DNA from: a virus
Direction: 5' to 3' (one strand)
Length of the DNA stretch: 56,433 nucleotides
Virus record (IMG/VR): IMGVR_UViG_3300025467_000526
Span: 64,001-120,433 of that record
Every line of letters begins with the position of its first letter. The stretch's first letter is position 1. Below the pieces are notes generated by a model that worked only from the letters and a program-made list of their open reading frames with translations, had not been told where the DNA came from and searched no databases. The translations under genes were made by a program, and so were the position numbers. Below are positions 40,791 to 48,843 of this stretch, one piece after another.

Positions 40791-41782
40791 CATACATTAT
40801 AGTAGATACTGCTAACACTTTCTTTCGTGCTAGACACGTTGTTCAAGGCAGTGCCGATATCAAACTTGGCATGGCCTTTCATATTACACTCAACAGTATC
40901 AAAAAAGCATGGCAAGATTTTAACGGTAGTCATATTGTTTTCTGCCTCGAAGGTCGCTCGTGGCGTAAGGACTACTACAAGCCTTACAAAGCAAATAGGC
41001 AAGAAACTCGTGCGGCTATGACGCAGAAAGAACAAGATGAAGACAAGTTATTCTGGGAAGCATTTGACGAGTTTAAAAATTTCATTACAGAAAAGACCAA
41101 TGCTACTGTAATGCAACATCCTAATCTAGAAGCTGACGATTTAATTGCTGGTTGGATACAGGCGCATCCAGATGCAAAACACGTTATTGTTTCAACAGAT
41201 GGAGATTTTGCACAACTTATCGGTCCTAATGTAAGTCAGTACAACGGTGTAGGTGATTTACATATTACACACGAAGGAACATTCGATGCCAAAGGTAAAC
41301 CCGTTAAAGACAAAAAGACAGGCGAGCCTAAACCAGCACAAGACCCAGAGTGGATGCTGTTCGAAAAATGCATGCGTGGTGATACCAGTGATAATGTCTT
41401 CTCGGCGTATCCAGGTGTGCGTACTAAAGGTTCTAAAAACAAAGTTGGTCTTACTGAAGCGTTCGAAGACCGTAAAAGCAAAGGATTTGCGTGGAACAAT
41501 CTCATGCTTCAGAGATGGGTTGACCACAATGGAGTCGAACACAGAGTTTTAGAAGATTATCATCGTAATGTTCAATTATGCGATCTTACAGCACAACCAG
41601 AAGATATTAAAGTTAAAATTAGAGAAACTATCGAAGCTAATGCAAAACCTAAAACAGTAGATCAGGTTGGTATCCGTATGCTAAAATTCTGCAATGCATG
41701 GGATATGAAGAAAATTGCAGACAACATTCAGCAGTATGCAGAACCGTTCCAAGCAAAGTATCCAGAAAAGGAAACAGTATAA
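40787..41782 (+). CDS. rnh: 5'-3' exonuclease / RNase H (FEN-1 family, T4 RNase H-like)
   Basis: T4 RNase H removes RNA primers from Okazaki fragments with 5'-nuclease activity. The metal-binding acids are in family positions: IIVDTANTFFRA at the N-terminus, NLEADDLIAGW, and VSTDGDFAQLIG followed by DTSDNVFSAYPGV (helix-hairpin-helix region). WRKDYYKPYKANRQ is the basic DNA-binding patch. Length 331 residues versus 305 in T4. It belongs to the replication set with polymerase, clamp and clamp loader. Confidence 0.9.
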   Translation: MTYIIVDTANTFFRARHVVQGSADIKLGMAFHITLNSIKKAWQDFNGSHIVFCLEGRSWRKDYYKPYKANRQETRAAMTQKEQDEDKLFWEAFDEFKNFITEKTNATVMQHPNLEADDLIAGWIQAHPDAKHVIVSTDGDFAQLIGPNVSQYNGVGDLHITHEGTFDAKGKPVKDKKTGEPKPAQDPEWMLFEKCMRGDTSDNVFSAYPGVRTKGSKNKVGLTEAFEDRKSKGFAWNNLMLQRWVDHNGVEHRVLEDYHRNVQLCDLTAQPEDIKVKIRETIEANAKPKTVDQVGIRMLKFCNAWDMKKIADNIQQYAEPFQAKYPEKETV

Positions 41783-42699
41783 TGGCAACTAGAGAAGAAA
41801 AACAAGAATTGATGGAAATTCTTAAATTTACACCACGTACTTATAAAATCTCAATGTGGGGTTACGGTGGTGAAAAAGTCATGGGTACCGTAGATCGAAA
41901 GATTTATGATTACTTTAAACAACGTAGGCTTGATCTAAGCGACTATTGCTGGAACAGTGACTATGCAGAAGATCATAACATTCCTGAAGACATGCAACCT
42001 TTTCCTTCTGGTAGCTGGTACGAAGGCGACGGCATGGGTCATGCAGGTGGAGTAAGTCGTAGTGCTGGCACACTACAGATTGAAGACGAAAACGGTAATA
42101 CTGTCTTTGAACGCAGTTTAGAAGATATGGACGGCGGCAGCGATGACAGTGTAGAATGGGAATGTAACGATGAAGTCTGGATTGGTAGTCAACCTGACGG
42201 TACTGTGGTATTCCTTGGTAACTCAAATGAAAAAGGTACATTCTTTGAAGCAGACTTAGAATTAAAAATGCCTTTTGATATTACTAAATTAACACTAGGC
42301 TACGATGAAATTGACGGTGAAGAAATTGTTAATGCTGTAAAATACGATGGCGAGGATATTGACAACTGGGGCGGCAGTACTGATGGCAAAAGTAGTGACT
42401 TTGGTTTCTATATTGCCGGCAGTAAAGATGCTACGGGCAAGTGGGAAAAGTACACCAACATGGATGATATTGAATATCCCATGACCGAATGGTTCCCTAA
42501 AAAGAGCAAACCTGTCCGTGTAGGCAATTACATGATTAAAACCGCAGGTAAAAAGTCCTGGACTCATCGAGGGCTTTGGACTGGTACAAAATGGGTAAGC
42601 TCATGGACCGAAGAATCAGAATTTGACACAGCAGAAGAAATCAAAATTAAAGAATGGCAAGGACTTGCCATTGATCCAGATGCAGAGGCATCGGTATAA
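41782..42699 (+). CDS. Acidic conserved phage protein, function unknown
   Basis: A 305-residue very acidic protein. The N-terminal 60 residues (FTPRTYKISMWGYGGEKVMG, then KIYDYFKQRRLDLSDYCWNS) look folded; the middle is rich in Asp, Glu and Gly; the end is Trp-rich (KSWTHRGLWTGTKWVSSW). No motif of an enzyme is recognised. The start codon shares one base with the RNase H stop. An acidic protein of this kind can act as a DNA mimic or structural component, but there is no direct evidence. Confidence 0.8.
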   Translation: MATREEKQELMEILKFTPRTYKISMWGYGGEKVMGTVDRKIYDYFKQRRLDLSDYCWNSDYAEDHNIPEDMQPFPSGSWYEGDGMGHAGGVSRSAGTLQIEDENGNTVFERSLEDMDGGSDDSVEWECNDEVWIGSQPDGTVVFLGNSNEKGTFFEADLELKMPFDITKLTLGYDEIDGEEIVNAVKYDGEDIDNWGGSTDGKSSDFGFYIAGSKDATGKWEKYTNMDDIEYPMTEWFPKKSKPVRVGNYMIKTAGKKSWTHRGLWTGTKWVSSWTEESEFDTAEEIKIKEWQGLAIDPDAEASV

Positions 42700-43436
42700 T
42701 GTTATTTTTCTTTAAACCATCTGTTATTACTGTAGATTGTTTCTGTAATGATGAAATTATTTTTAGTAATTTCAAACCTGACAGGGCAAATAAATTTGTC
42801 CCTGAATATTGGAAATCTTTACCAGCTTATTTAGAACAATCTGTAAGAGGTAATAATTCCGATAGTCAGTTAAAAATACAAGTAGGAACATTGAAAAAAT
42901 GTAACGGCTTTACTGACTTGTTTAGTAACGGATTTATTATTCCTAGTTGGGGTGATTTTCAAATAGAAGTATTAAAAGATGGTAAGTTTATAGTTGCAGG
43001 GCATCAAACTACAGAACCAAATGTTAGAGTATCCAACCATAGTAAGCTACAATATGGATACGAACTTTATAAAAACTCAGGACATGTTAAAATAGAAAGT
43101 CCTTGGTTTTTAAAAGAAAAGACAGGTGTTAAATTTGTTTGGAATGGGTGCAGTTGGCATAATACAGATAATTTAGAAAATTTCTATGTTCTGTCAGCAA
43201 TCGTAGACTACAAATATCAGGCAGGAACTAATATCAATGCATTCCAGCGTAAGAATACTATAGTAAAATTCAATGCCGGCGATCCGTTGGTACATGTTAT
43301 TCCTATGAGTGAAAAGAAACTTAAAATGAAACATCATCTAGTTAGTAGAGATGAATATGAAAAAATGTTGACTAAAGAACAGTCAACCGTACATTATCAC
43401 AATGCAAGAGAATTAAGAGCTAAATGTCCAATCTAA
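42699..43436 (+). CDS. Conserved phage protein, function unknown
   Basis: The 245-residue protein contains KFVPEYWKSLPAYLEQ, LKKCNGFTDLFSNGFIIPSW and SPWFLKEKTGVKFVWNGC, followed by a His-containing C-terminal half (MKHHLVSRDEYEKM). I recall similar proteins in T4-like marine phages, all unassigned. The order resembles single-domain beta-rich enzymes such as the 2OG oxygenase-like family, but no clear H-x-D is present. It starts on the stop of the preceding gene. Confidence 0.78.
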   Translation: MLFFFKPSVITVDCFCNDEIIFSNFKPDRANKFVPEYWKSLPAYLEQSVRGNNSDSQLKIQVGTLKKCNGFTDLFSNGFIIPSWGDFQIEVLKDGKFIVAGHQTTEPNVRVSNHSKLQYGYELYKNSGHVKIESPWFLKEKTGVKFVWNGCSWHNTDNLENFYVLSAIVDYKYQAGTNINAFQRKNTIVKFNAGDPLVHVIPMSEKKLKMKHHLVSRDEYEKMLTKEQSTVHYHNARELRAKCPI

Positions 43437-43444
43437 GGAAAAAT

Positions 43445-43927
43445 ATGATGACAGAGATACACGCAAAACCAATTGTAGATGGAAAATTTTGGATCGTTGA
43501 ACAAGACGGAACTAAAATTGCTACACTACATAAAAAAGAAAACAATAAATTTGTCTTGAGTAGTACTAAAGGCGAAGTGATGTTTAATAAAAAAGATGAT
43601 TTGACTAAACAATTCGGTACTGAGTTCTTCTTGTCTAGTACCAAAGTTAAAGTTACAGCATCAGACGTACACGAGTGTCATGGTTATCCTACTAGTGTTA
43701 AACCTTACAATGCCATGTACGATATAAGACATAAACTACCATTATTCACTAAAAGCAATGCTAGTAAAAGTTTGTATTGTGCAGGTTATTACACAATTCA
43801 ATTTAACAAAGGTTGGGTCAAATCATTTTGTCCTAAACTAATTACATTAGAACGTAATCCTTATAAAGGTCCGTTTAAAACTGAATTTGAAATGAAACAG
43901 GTGCTTGCTAATGCAAAATCAGATTAA
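43445..43927 (+). CDS. Conserved phage protein, function unknown
   Basis: The 160-residue protein starts with a beta-type domain (FWIVEQDGTKIATLHKKENN) and ends with a strongly conserved-looking block GWVKSFCPKLITLERNPYKG followed by PFKTEFEMKQVL. I recall this block from cyanophage and other marine T4-like genomes, with no function. The first ATG with an AAGGA at the right distance is used; an upstream start would overlap the previous gene. Confidence 0.8.
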   Translation: MMTEIHAKPIVDGKFWIVEQDGTKIATLHKKENNKFVLSSTKGEVMFNKKDDLTKQFGTEFFLSSTKVKVTASDVHECHGYPTSVKPYNAMYDIRHKLPLFTKSNASKSLYCAGYYTIQFNKGWVKSFCPKLITLERNPYKGPFKTEFEMKQVLANAKSD

Positions 43928-44156
43928 TTTAACTCCCATTACACAATTTATTCAGGTACTCCGTAGTGCAGAACTTGCTCAACAAAAAGAAATAAAAATA
44001 CCTATTCAAACTGCCAGGTTGCTAAGTTTGGCACTTAATGAAATACAAGATAAGTTACTGCAAGATTACGAAAGTATGTATAATACGCTTAAACGTAGTC
44101 AAGAAACCGAAATTGTACAAGTTCAACTAGATGGTGGTGGGTTCGAAGACAAATAA
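43911..44156 (+). CDS. Small helical phage protein, function unknown
   Basis: The 81-residue protein (MQNQINLTPITQFIQVLRSA and onwards) is mostly helical with a Leu-rich middle (TARLLSLALNEIQDKLLQDY) and a Gly-rich end. It overlaps the previous gene by 17 bases and its stop precedes a late promoter/hairpin element. No motif is recognised. Confidence 0.7.
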   Translation: MQNQINLTPITQFIQVLRSAELAQQKEIKIPIQTARLLSLALNEIQDKLLQDYESMYNTLKRSQETEIVQVQLDGGGFEDK

Positions 44157-44157
44157 G

Positions 44158-44191
44158 TATAAATATACGTAGTTAATTGGATACGTATATT
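44158..44191 (+). promoter_or_regulatory. Perfect T4 late promoter overlapping the 5' arm of a translation-blocking hairpin
   Basis: TATAAATA (44158-44165) is identical to the T4 late consensus. AATATACGTA (44162-44171) and TACGTATATT (44182-44191) form a perfect 10-bp hairpin ending directly at the ATG. A late start near 44171 would remove the 5' arm. Early read-through RNA would keep the hairpin over the initiation region. Confidence 0.65.
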
Positions 44192-44476
44192 ATGTCAAGA
44201 CCTAAACCACGAATACTGTTAGATTACACTAACAAAAAAACTTATAAGACAGAGCAGGTTTTAGAAGCTGACGCCATTTGGGCTGTATTCTATAAAAACG
44301 AGCCTTTCAATTTGAAAAGTTTTAATAGCCTTACAAGTTATCCAGGACCAAAATATAAAAAAGTTTCATTCAGTAATCCTGGACATGCACGTAACTTGGC
44401 AAAAAAACTAAACGCAATTTTTGGTGTCGATGATTTCGAAGTTGTCAAGCTAACACAAGGTACTGTTGTAAAATGA
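44192..44476 (+). CDS. Conserved late T4-like phage protein, function unknown
   Basis: The 94-residue basic protein starts MSRPKPRILLDYTNKKTYKT and contains NSLTSYPGPKYKKVSFSNPG with a Lys-rich surface, consistent with nucleic-acid binding. I recall an almost identical pattern in many marine T4-like phages, with no function. An in-frame TTG at 44177 is possible, but ATG 44192 fits the family start. It is the one gene here with a perfect late promoter. It overlaps the next gene by four bases. Confidence 0.8.
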   Translation: MSRPKPRILLDYTNKKTYKTEQVLEADAIWAVFYKNEPFNLKSFNSLTSYPGPKYKKVSFSNPGHARNLAKKLNAIFGVDDFEVVKLTQGTVVK

Positions 44477-44880
44477 TAACAAGAGATGCCCTTACAAAGA
44501 TTTTTTTACAGCAATGGGGCAAAAGTACAGACGATGTAAATTTTAAAATTTATAGTCGTAAATGGTGGCAAAGTAATCGAGCCGGTAAACAAACTGCATT
44601 TCGACTAACCGACGAAGGTTATGAGTTTTTGATAAAAGAATTGGAATTGAAAGACTACGAAATTCCATTTACCGAACCAATTGAACTTAGTCCTCAAACT
44701 ATTGTATTTTTGGAAAGGTATGTAGACTGTCCTTACTACCTTACCAATATGTCAATTACAGTATTTTCCGAACGCAAAAGTTTTGAACTGTATTTGTTCT
44801 CAGATGACATACGCAAATTTGGACTAATTAAGGCTATGAATGAGCGTGAAAAAGAACTAGCAACGCCTAAAGACAGTTGA
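44473..44880 (+). CDS. Conserved phage protein, function unknown
   Basis: The 135-residue protein contains WWQSNRAGKQTAFRLTDEGY, a winged-helix-like end of a strand-helix pair, then VFLERYVDCPYYLTNMSITV and FELYLFSDDIRKFGL. This pattern I recall from T4-like phages as an unassigned protein; DNA-binding by a winged-helix fold is possible. Its last codons overlap the -35 of the moxR promoter. Confidence 0.75.
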   Translation: MITRDALTKIFLQQWGKSTDDVNFKIYSRKWWQSNRAGKQTAFRLTDEGYEFLIKELELKDYEIPFTEPIELSPQTIVFLERYVDCPYYLTNMSITVFSERKSFELYLFSDDIRKFGLIKAMNEREKELATPKDS

Positions 44881-44905
44881 CACATCCTGCTTCCTAACGT
44901 ATAAT
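44877..44905 (+). promoter_or_regulatory. Consensus sigma70 promoter for the moxR-like gene
   Basis: TTGACA and TATAAT are separated by 17 bases, a perfect match, with the upstream stop codon inside the -35. The region after the -10, ACATACATACAG, is nearly identical to that of the promoter at 46066. Confidence 0.85.
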
Positions 44906-44960
44906 ACATACATACAGCGTTAATTCAACAACACTTTTTTTAATTAAGATAGGAAGCAAA

Positions 44961-46049
44961 ATGGCAGAAATCGTCAGTCGCACAGTGGGCCCAAGCGGTG
45001 CCAAAAAATCTTTGCGTAAAGCATTTAAAAATCAGCGTCCACTGTTCCTTTGGGGTCCCCCAGGCATTGGTAAGTCTGACATTATTAAACAACTTGGCAC
45101 TGAGCTAGATGCTCACGTGATCGATGTTCGTTTAAGTCTTTGGGAACCTACTGATATTAAAGGTATTCCATATTTTGATTCTAACGATGGCACAATGCGT
45201 TGGGCTCCGCCAAGTGAGTTGCCAAGCAAGACATTTGCCGCAAATCATAAACAAATTATCCTATTCTTGGATGAAATGAACTCTGCGGCACCTAGTGTAC
45301 AGGCCGCGGCTTATCAACTAATTTTGAATCGTCGTGTTGGCGCATACGAATTGCCAGACAATGTTGTAATTGTTGCGGCTGGTAACCGTGAAACTGATAA
45401 GGGTGTTACATTCCGTATGCCTGCTCCGTTGGCAAACCGGTTTGTTCACTTGGAAATGCAAGTTGATTGGGCTGACTGGTTCGACTGGGCTGTGGACAAT
45501 AAGATTCACAAAGACGTAGTTGGTTATTTGACCTTTGCTAAAAAGGACTTGTACGATTTTGATCCAAAAAGCTCAAGCCGTGCATTTGCTACTCCACGTA
45601 GCTGGTCTTTTGTAAGCGAATTACTTACAGATGATGACACGGATGTGGATACACTTACCGATTTAACTTGTGGTTCAATCGGTGAAGGATTGGCTATTAA
45701 GTTTATGGCTCACCGTAAACATGCATCTAAAATGCCTAATCCAACCGAAATCTTAAATGGTAAGGTTAAAAAGATGGAATCCAAAGAAATTTCAGCTATG
45801 TACTCTTTGACTGTGTCACTGTGCTACGAATTGAAAGATGCTTGCGATAAAAAAGCTAAAACTTGGAATGACATGACTAATAACTTCTTCGAATTTATGA
45901 TGAATAATTTCGAAACAGAATTGGTTATTATGGGTACTAAGTTGGCATTGTCGACTTACAAGTTGCCTTTGGACCCAGATGAGATCAAATGCTTTGACGA
46001 TTTCCATGCCAAATACGGCAAATACATTAGCCAAGCTACTGAAAAGTAA
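44961..46049 (+). CDS. MoxR-family AAA+ ATPase
   Basis: MoxR ATPases act as chaperones or assembly factors and usually work with a VWA-domain partner. The 362-residue protein has Walker A GPPGIGKSD (residues 32-40), Walker B IILFLDEMNSA, sensor 1 VIVAAGNRETDKG and RMPAPLANRFVHLEM with the arginine finger region. The lid domain follows. It has a consensus promoter and a strong ribosome-binding site (ATAGGAAGC). The partner gene, with metallopeptidase and VWA domains, is next. The target of the pair in infection is unknown. Confidence 0.92.
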   Translation: MAEIVSRTVGPSGAKKSLRKAFKNQRPLFLWGPPGIGKSDIIKQLGTELDAHVIDVRLSLWEPTDIKGIPYFDSNDGTMRWAPPSELPSKTFAANHKQIILFLDEMNSAAPSVQAAAYQLILNRRVGAYELPDNVVIVAAGNRETDKGVTFRMPAPLANRFVHLEMQVDWADWFDWAVDNKIHKDVVGYLTFAKKDLYDFDPKSSSRAFATPRSWSFVSELLTDDDTDVDTLTDLTCGSIGEGLAIKFMAHRKHASKMPNPTEILNGKVKKMESKEISAMYSLTVSLCYELKDACDKKAKTWNDMTNNFFEFMMNNFETELVIMGTKLALSTYKLPLDPDEIKCFDDFHAKYGKYISQATEK

Positions 46050-46065
46050 TTAAATTTGGTACTAT

Positions 46066-46094
46066 TTGACAGGACCTTCGGGTCCTGTTATAAT
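46066..46094 (+). promoter_or_regulatory. Consensus sigma70 promoter whose spacer is a UUCG-capped hairpin
   Basis: TTGACA (46066-46071), a 17-base spacer and TATAAT (46089-46094). ACAGGACC and GGTCCTGT form an 8-bp stem closed by TTCG, filling the spacer. RNA coming from moxR would fold this very stable hairpin, while RNA started at the promoter would not contain it. The stem shares ACAGGAC with the terminator at 4286. Confidence 0.8.
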
Positions 46095-46119
46095 ATATAC
46101 ATACAGTAAAGGAGCATTC

Positions 46120-47304
46120 ATGTCACATACAGATCCAATTATCGACAAAATTATCGTAGCCCGTGTGGGTCTACTACTTCGCCATCCATTCTTTGGTAAT
46201 TTGGCTACTCGTTTACAAATCAAAGAAGGCACAGATTGGTTACCGACAGCCGCTACAGACGGACGTCATATCTATTTTAATCGCGATTTCTTTAGTAATT
46301 TGTCTATTAAACAAGTAGAATTTGTTATTGCACACGAAATCTTGCACAATGTATTTGATCATATGGGACGTCGAGAAGGACGTGATCCACAAATTTTTAA
46401 CATTGCCGCTGACTATTGTGTTAACGGACAAATTGTGCGTGATCGCATCGGAGAGCACAACATCGATGGCATCAAAATCTTTCATGATCCAAAATACTAT
46501 GGCTGGGGTGCAGAACAGGTTTACGATGAGATTTACGAAAAGTACAGTGAAGAACAACTTAAACAGTTGGGTCAATTATTGGACGAACATATTGACTGGG
46601 GTGAGAACGGTAAAGACGGTCAGCCAAAGTATAGTAAAGAAGAACTAAAACAGATTCGTGACGAAATGCGTGAAGCTACAATGCAGGCCGCACAGGCCGC
46701 AGGTGCAGGTAATGTTCCTGAAAGTGTAGCACGTATGATTAAAGATTTTACAGAACCTAAGATGAATTGGCGTGAAATTTTGCGTCAACAAATCCAAAGT
46801 GTTATTAAGAATGACTTTAGTTTTATGCGTCCTAATCGTAAAGGTTGGCATATGAATGCTATCCTACCAGGTCAACAATTCCAAGAAACTATCGATATCT
46901 GTGTAGCAATTGACATGTCAGGCTCAATCGGTGACGAGCAGGCCAAAGACTTCTTGTCAGAGATTAAGGGTATTATGCAAGAGTATAAAGACTTTAAGAT
47001 TAAAGTATGGTGCTTTGACACTCGAGTGTATAATGAGGCAGACTTTGACGGTTACAACATTGACGAGTTTGATGAATATGAACCAATGGGCGGTGGCGGA
47101 ACTGAGTTCGATGCCAACTGGGAATACATGAAGGAACATGACATTCAACCTAAAAAGTTTATCATGTTTACAGACGGTTATCCTTGGGGTAGCTGGGGCG
47201 ATGAAAACTACTGTGATACAGTATTCATTATTCACGGCAATGACAAGATTGTTCCTCCATTTGGAGAACATGCTTATTACGATTTTGCAAAGGCAACAGC
47301 ATAA
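46120..47304 (+). CDS. Metallopeptidase-like/VWA-domain partner of the MoxR ATPase (DUF2201-like)
   Basis: The N-terminal domain carries a zinc-peptidase signature: VIAHEILHNVFDHMGR with His72, Glu73 and His76, then FNIAADYCVN where a third ligand may lie. The C-terminal VWA-like domain has a complete metal-ion-dependent adhesion site: IDMSGSIGDE (Asp265), GGGGTEFDANW and MFTDGYPWGSW. A charged helical linker separates them. This pairing with MoxR is known in bacteria and phages; a protein substrate remodelled by the ATPase is expected. ATG 46120 follows AAAGGAG. It has its own promoter, though it would also be read from moxR. Confidence 0.88.
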   Translation: MSHTDPIIDKIIVARVGLLLRHPFFGNLATRLQIKEGTDWLPTAATDGRHIYFNRDFFSNLSIKQVEFVIAHEILHNVFDHMGRREGRDPQIFNIAADYCVNGQIVRDRIGEHNIDGIKIFHDPKYYGWGAEQVYDEIYEKYSEEQLKQLGQLLDEHIDWGENGKDGQPKYSKEELKQIRDEMREATMQAAQAAGAGNVPESVARMIKDFTEPKMNWREILRQQIQSVIKNDFSFMRPNRKGWHMNAILPGQQFQETIDICVAIDMSGSIGDEQAKDFLSEIKGIMQEYKDFKIKVWCFDTRVYNEADFDGYNIDEFDEYEPMGGGGTEFDANWEYMKEHDIQPKKFIMFTDGYPWGSWGDENYCDTVFIIHGNDKIVPPFGEHAYYDFAKATA

Positions 47305-47582
47305 TGGCATTAAAATCAGGCAAACCTAATCCTTTAAATTATTTCAATTTACGCAGGGTTGAGTTTGCCTGCCCGCATTTTAAATACACTACTATAAGCA
47401 AATTTAATCCAAGTCTAGCTAAAAGCCTAGATAGTTGGATTAGGCAAAATCTTAACAATAGATATTACATAGGACAGGGTTTAGAACTAGATAATACCAA
47501 TACTATAGTATACAATACTACTATTGGATTTGAGTCAGAAAAAGAACTAAGTTTTTTCACAATTGCCTGTCCATATCTTTAA
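47304..47582 (+). CDS. Small conserved phage protein, function unknown
   Basis: A 92-residue basic protein (NYFNLRRVEFACPHFKYTTI, SWIRQNLNNRYYIGQGLELD) rich in Asn and Tyr. It starts on the VWA gene stop. I recognise no domain; two Cys and aromatic residues suggest a compact fold. Its place after the VWA gene may link it to that system. Confidence 0.7.
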   Translation: MALKSGKPNPLNYFNLRRVEFACPHFKYTTISKFNPSLAKSLDSWIRQNLNNRYYIGQGLELDNTNTIVYNTTIGFESEKELSFFTIACPYL

Positions 47583-47619
47583 AGAAGATAATTAAGTATG
47601 TACTTTAAAGGAGATACTA

Positions 47620-47880
47620 ATGACAGATACAGTACAACAACCACAACAAGAAAGCACAGATCTTACCATTAACGATTTGAACGCATTAAAGACAATCATC
47701 GATATTGCTAGCTCACGTGGTGCATTTAAACCAAATGAAATGGTAGCAGTTGGTCAAACTTATACTAAATTAGATACGTTCTTGGCAACAGTTGCTAAAC
47801 AACAACAAGCCGCCCAAGCTCAACAACCAGCTCAAACCCCAGCCGATCAAGCAGTTGCTAATACGGTAGCAGGAGTCTAA
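47620..47880 (+). CDS. Small conserved phage protein with Gln/Ala-rich tail
   Basis: The 86-residue protein has a helical core (DLTINDLNALKTIIDIASSR-GAFKPNEM, then VGQTYTKLDTFLATV) which I recall in many phages, and a low-complexity tail (QQQAAQAQQPAQTPADQ). A strong AAAGGAG site precedes it. It ends one base before the next gene. Function unknown; possibly virion-associated. Confidence 0.75.
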   Translation: MTDTVQQPQQESTDLTINDLNALKTIIDIASSRGAFKPNEMVAVGQTYTKLDTFLATVAKQQQAAQAQQPAQTPADQAVANTVAGV

Positions 47881-47881
47881 T

Positions 47882-48523
47882 ATGGCCGAACTCAAACACG
47901 TAGGCCGTGTTAAAGCCACTAACAAAAAATGTTTAGTGGCTTATCGCACGTTACCTGGCGATGCATACTATTGTCTAGTTATTCCGACAGAAAATTTACC
48001 AGACATCTATCACGATGCTTTGATCAATTTAGTCGAGAGTACATCTGGACAAGATGCATACGAATTTGCAGAAGCATTGGATCGTACACAATTTCCAGAC
48101 GGCAGTAACATGCTACGTAACTTACATGCAAGTGGAAGATTGATCAAAGTTGGAACAAGTGATATTGAAATGACTCCTACTACAGGATTTTCAATTCAAT
48201 TATCTGAACTTAATCAACTTATTGCCGAACAGCGTGGTCTATCAGTTGACGACTTATCTTTAAAATCTAGCACAGATCCAAAAGATAATGCAGTTCCAAA
48301 AGTTACAGATGAACAATTAGTTAAAAACGACAAAGCCGTTGAAACTAAAAAAGCAGATGCTAAACCAACTGCTACAGTAACTACAACTCCGAAAGCAGAT
48401 GCTAGTCCAGAAGAACAAGCAAAATTCTTCCGTAGTCAAGCAGACAAGTTAGCTAAAGAAGCTGCCGAGATGCGTCGCAAAGCAGAGGAATTGGTTCCGA
48501 CCAAGAAAAAAATAGTTAAATGA
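47882..48523 (+). CDS. Conserved T4-like phage protein, function unknown
   Basis: The first 115 residues (GRVKATNKKCLVAYRTLPGD, YCLVIPTENLPDIYHDALIN, FPDGSNMLRNLHASGRLIKV) are a pattern I remember well from marine T4-like phages. The remainder is a Lys/Ala/Thr linker and a C-terminal coiled coil (EQAKFFRSQADKLAKEAAEM). No enzyme motif. It sits between two other conserved unknown genes, and the three may form one virion or replication-linked unit. Confidence 0.8.
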   Translation: MAELKHVGRVKATNKKCLVAYRTLPGDAYYCLVIPTENLPDIYHDALINLVESTSGQDAYEFAEALDRTQFPDGSNMLRNLHASGRLIKVGTSDIEMTPTTGFSIQLSELNQLIAEQRGLSVDDLSLKSSTDPKDNAVPKVTDEQLVKNDKAVETKKADAKPTATVTTTPKADASPEEQAKFFRSQADKLAKEAAEMRRKAEELVPTKKKIVK

Positions 48524-48840
48524 AGCCTAGGGGAAGAGTTCTTCCCAAGGATGTCATAGCAAACTGGCCAGAAGTATTCGGAGACGTACATCTAAACGTG
48601 TTACCTTTAGGGTATCTCCACTCCGTTTTGGTCAATTTTAAGGATGGCAAAACTTGGGAAATTAAAATAACACAGCAAACCAAACGTGGTGGATGGTCCA
48701 CTTTTGAAAAAAATCTGTCCGAGTTAGTTAAAAATTACGAAGAAAAAATCGATAATATAGATTTTAAATTAGATACAACCCGTGTTAGAAAAGATATAGA
48801 AAAATCAACCCAAAAATTCCTTAAGAAAAAGAAGTTATAA
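48520..48840 (+). CDS. Conserved basic T4-like phage protein, function unknown
   Basis: The 106-residue protein begins RGRVLPKDVIANWPEVFGDV, continues HLNVLPLGYLHSVLVNFKDG-KTWEI and ends in a helix with a Lys-rich tail. I recall this as a nearly universal small protein of marine T4-like phages, unassigned. It overlaps the preceding stop by four bases and precedes thyX. Basic charge may indicate nucleic-acid binding. Confidence 0.8.
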   Translation: MKPRGRVLPKDVIANWPEVFGDVHLNVLPLGYLHSVLVNFKDGKTWEIKITQQTKRGGWSTFEKNLSELVKNYEEKIDNIDFKLDTTRVRKDIEKSTQKFLKKKKL

Positions 48841-48843
48841 ATA

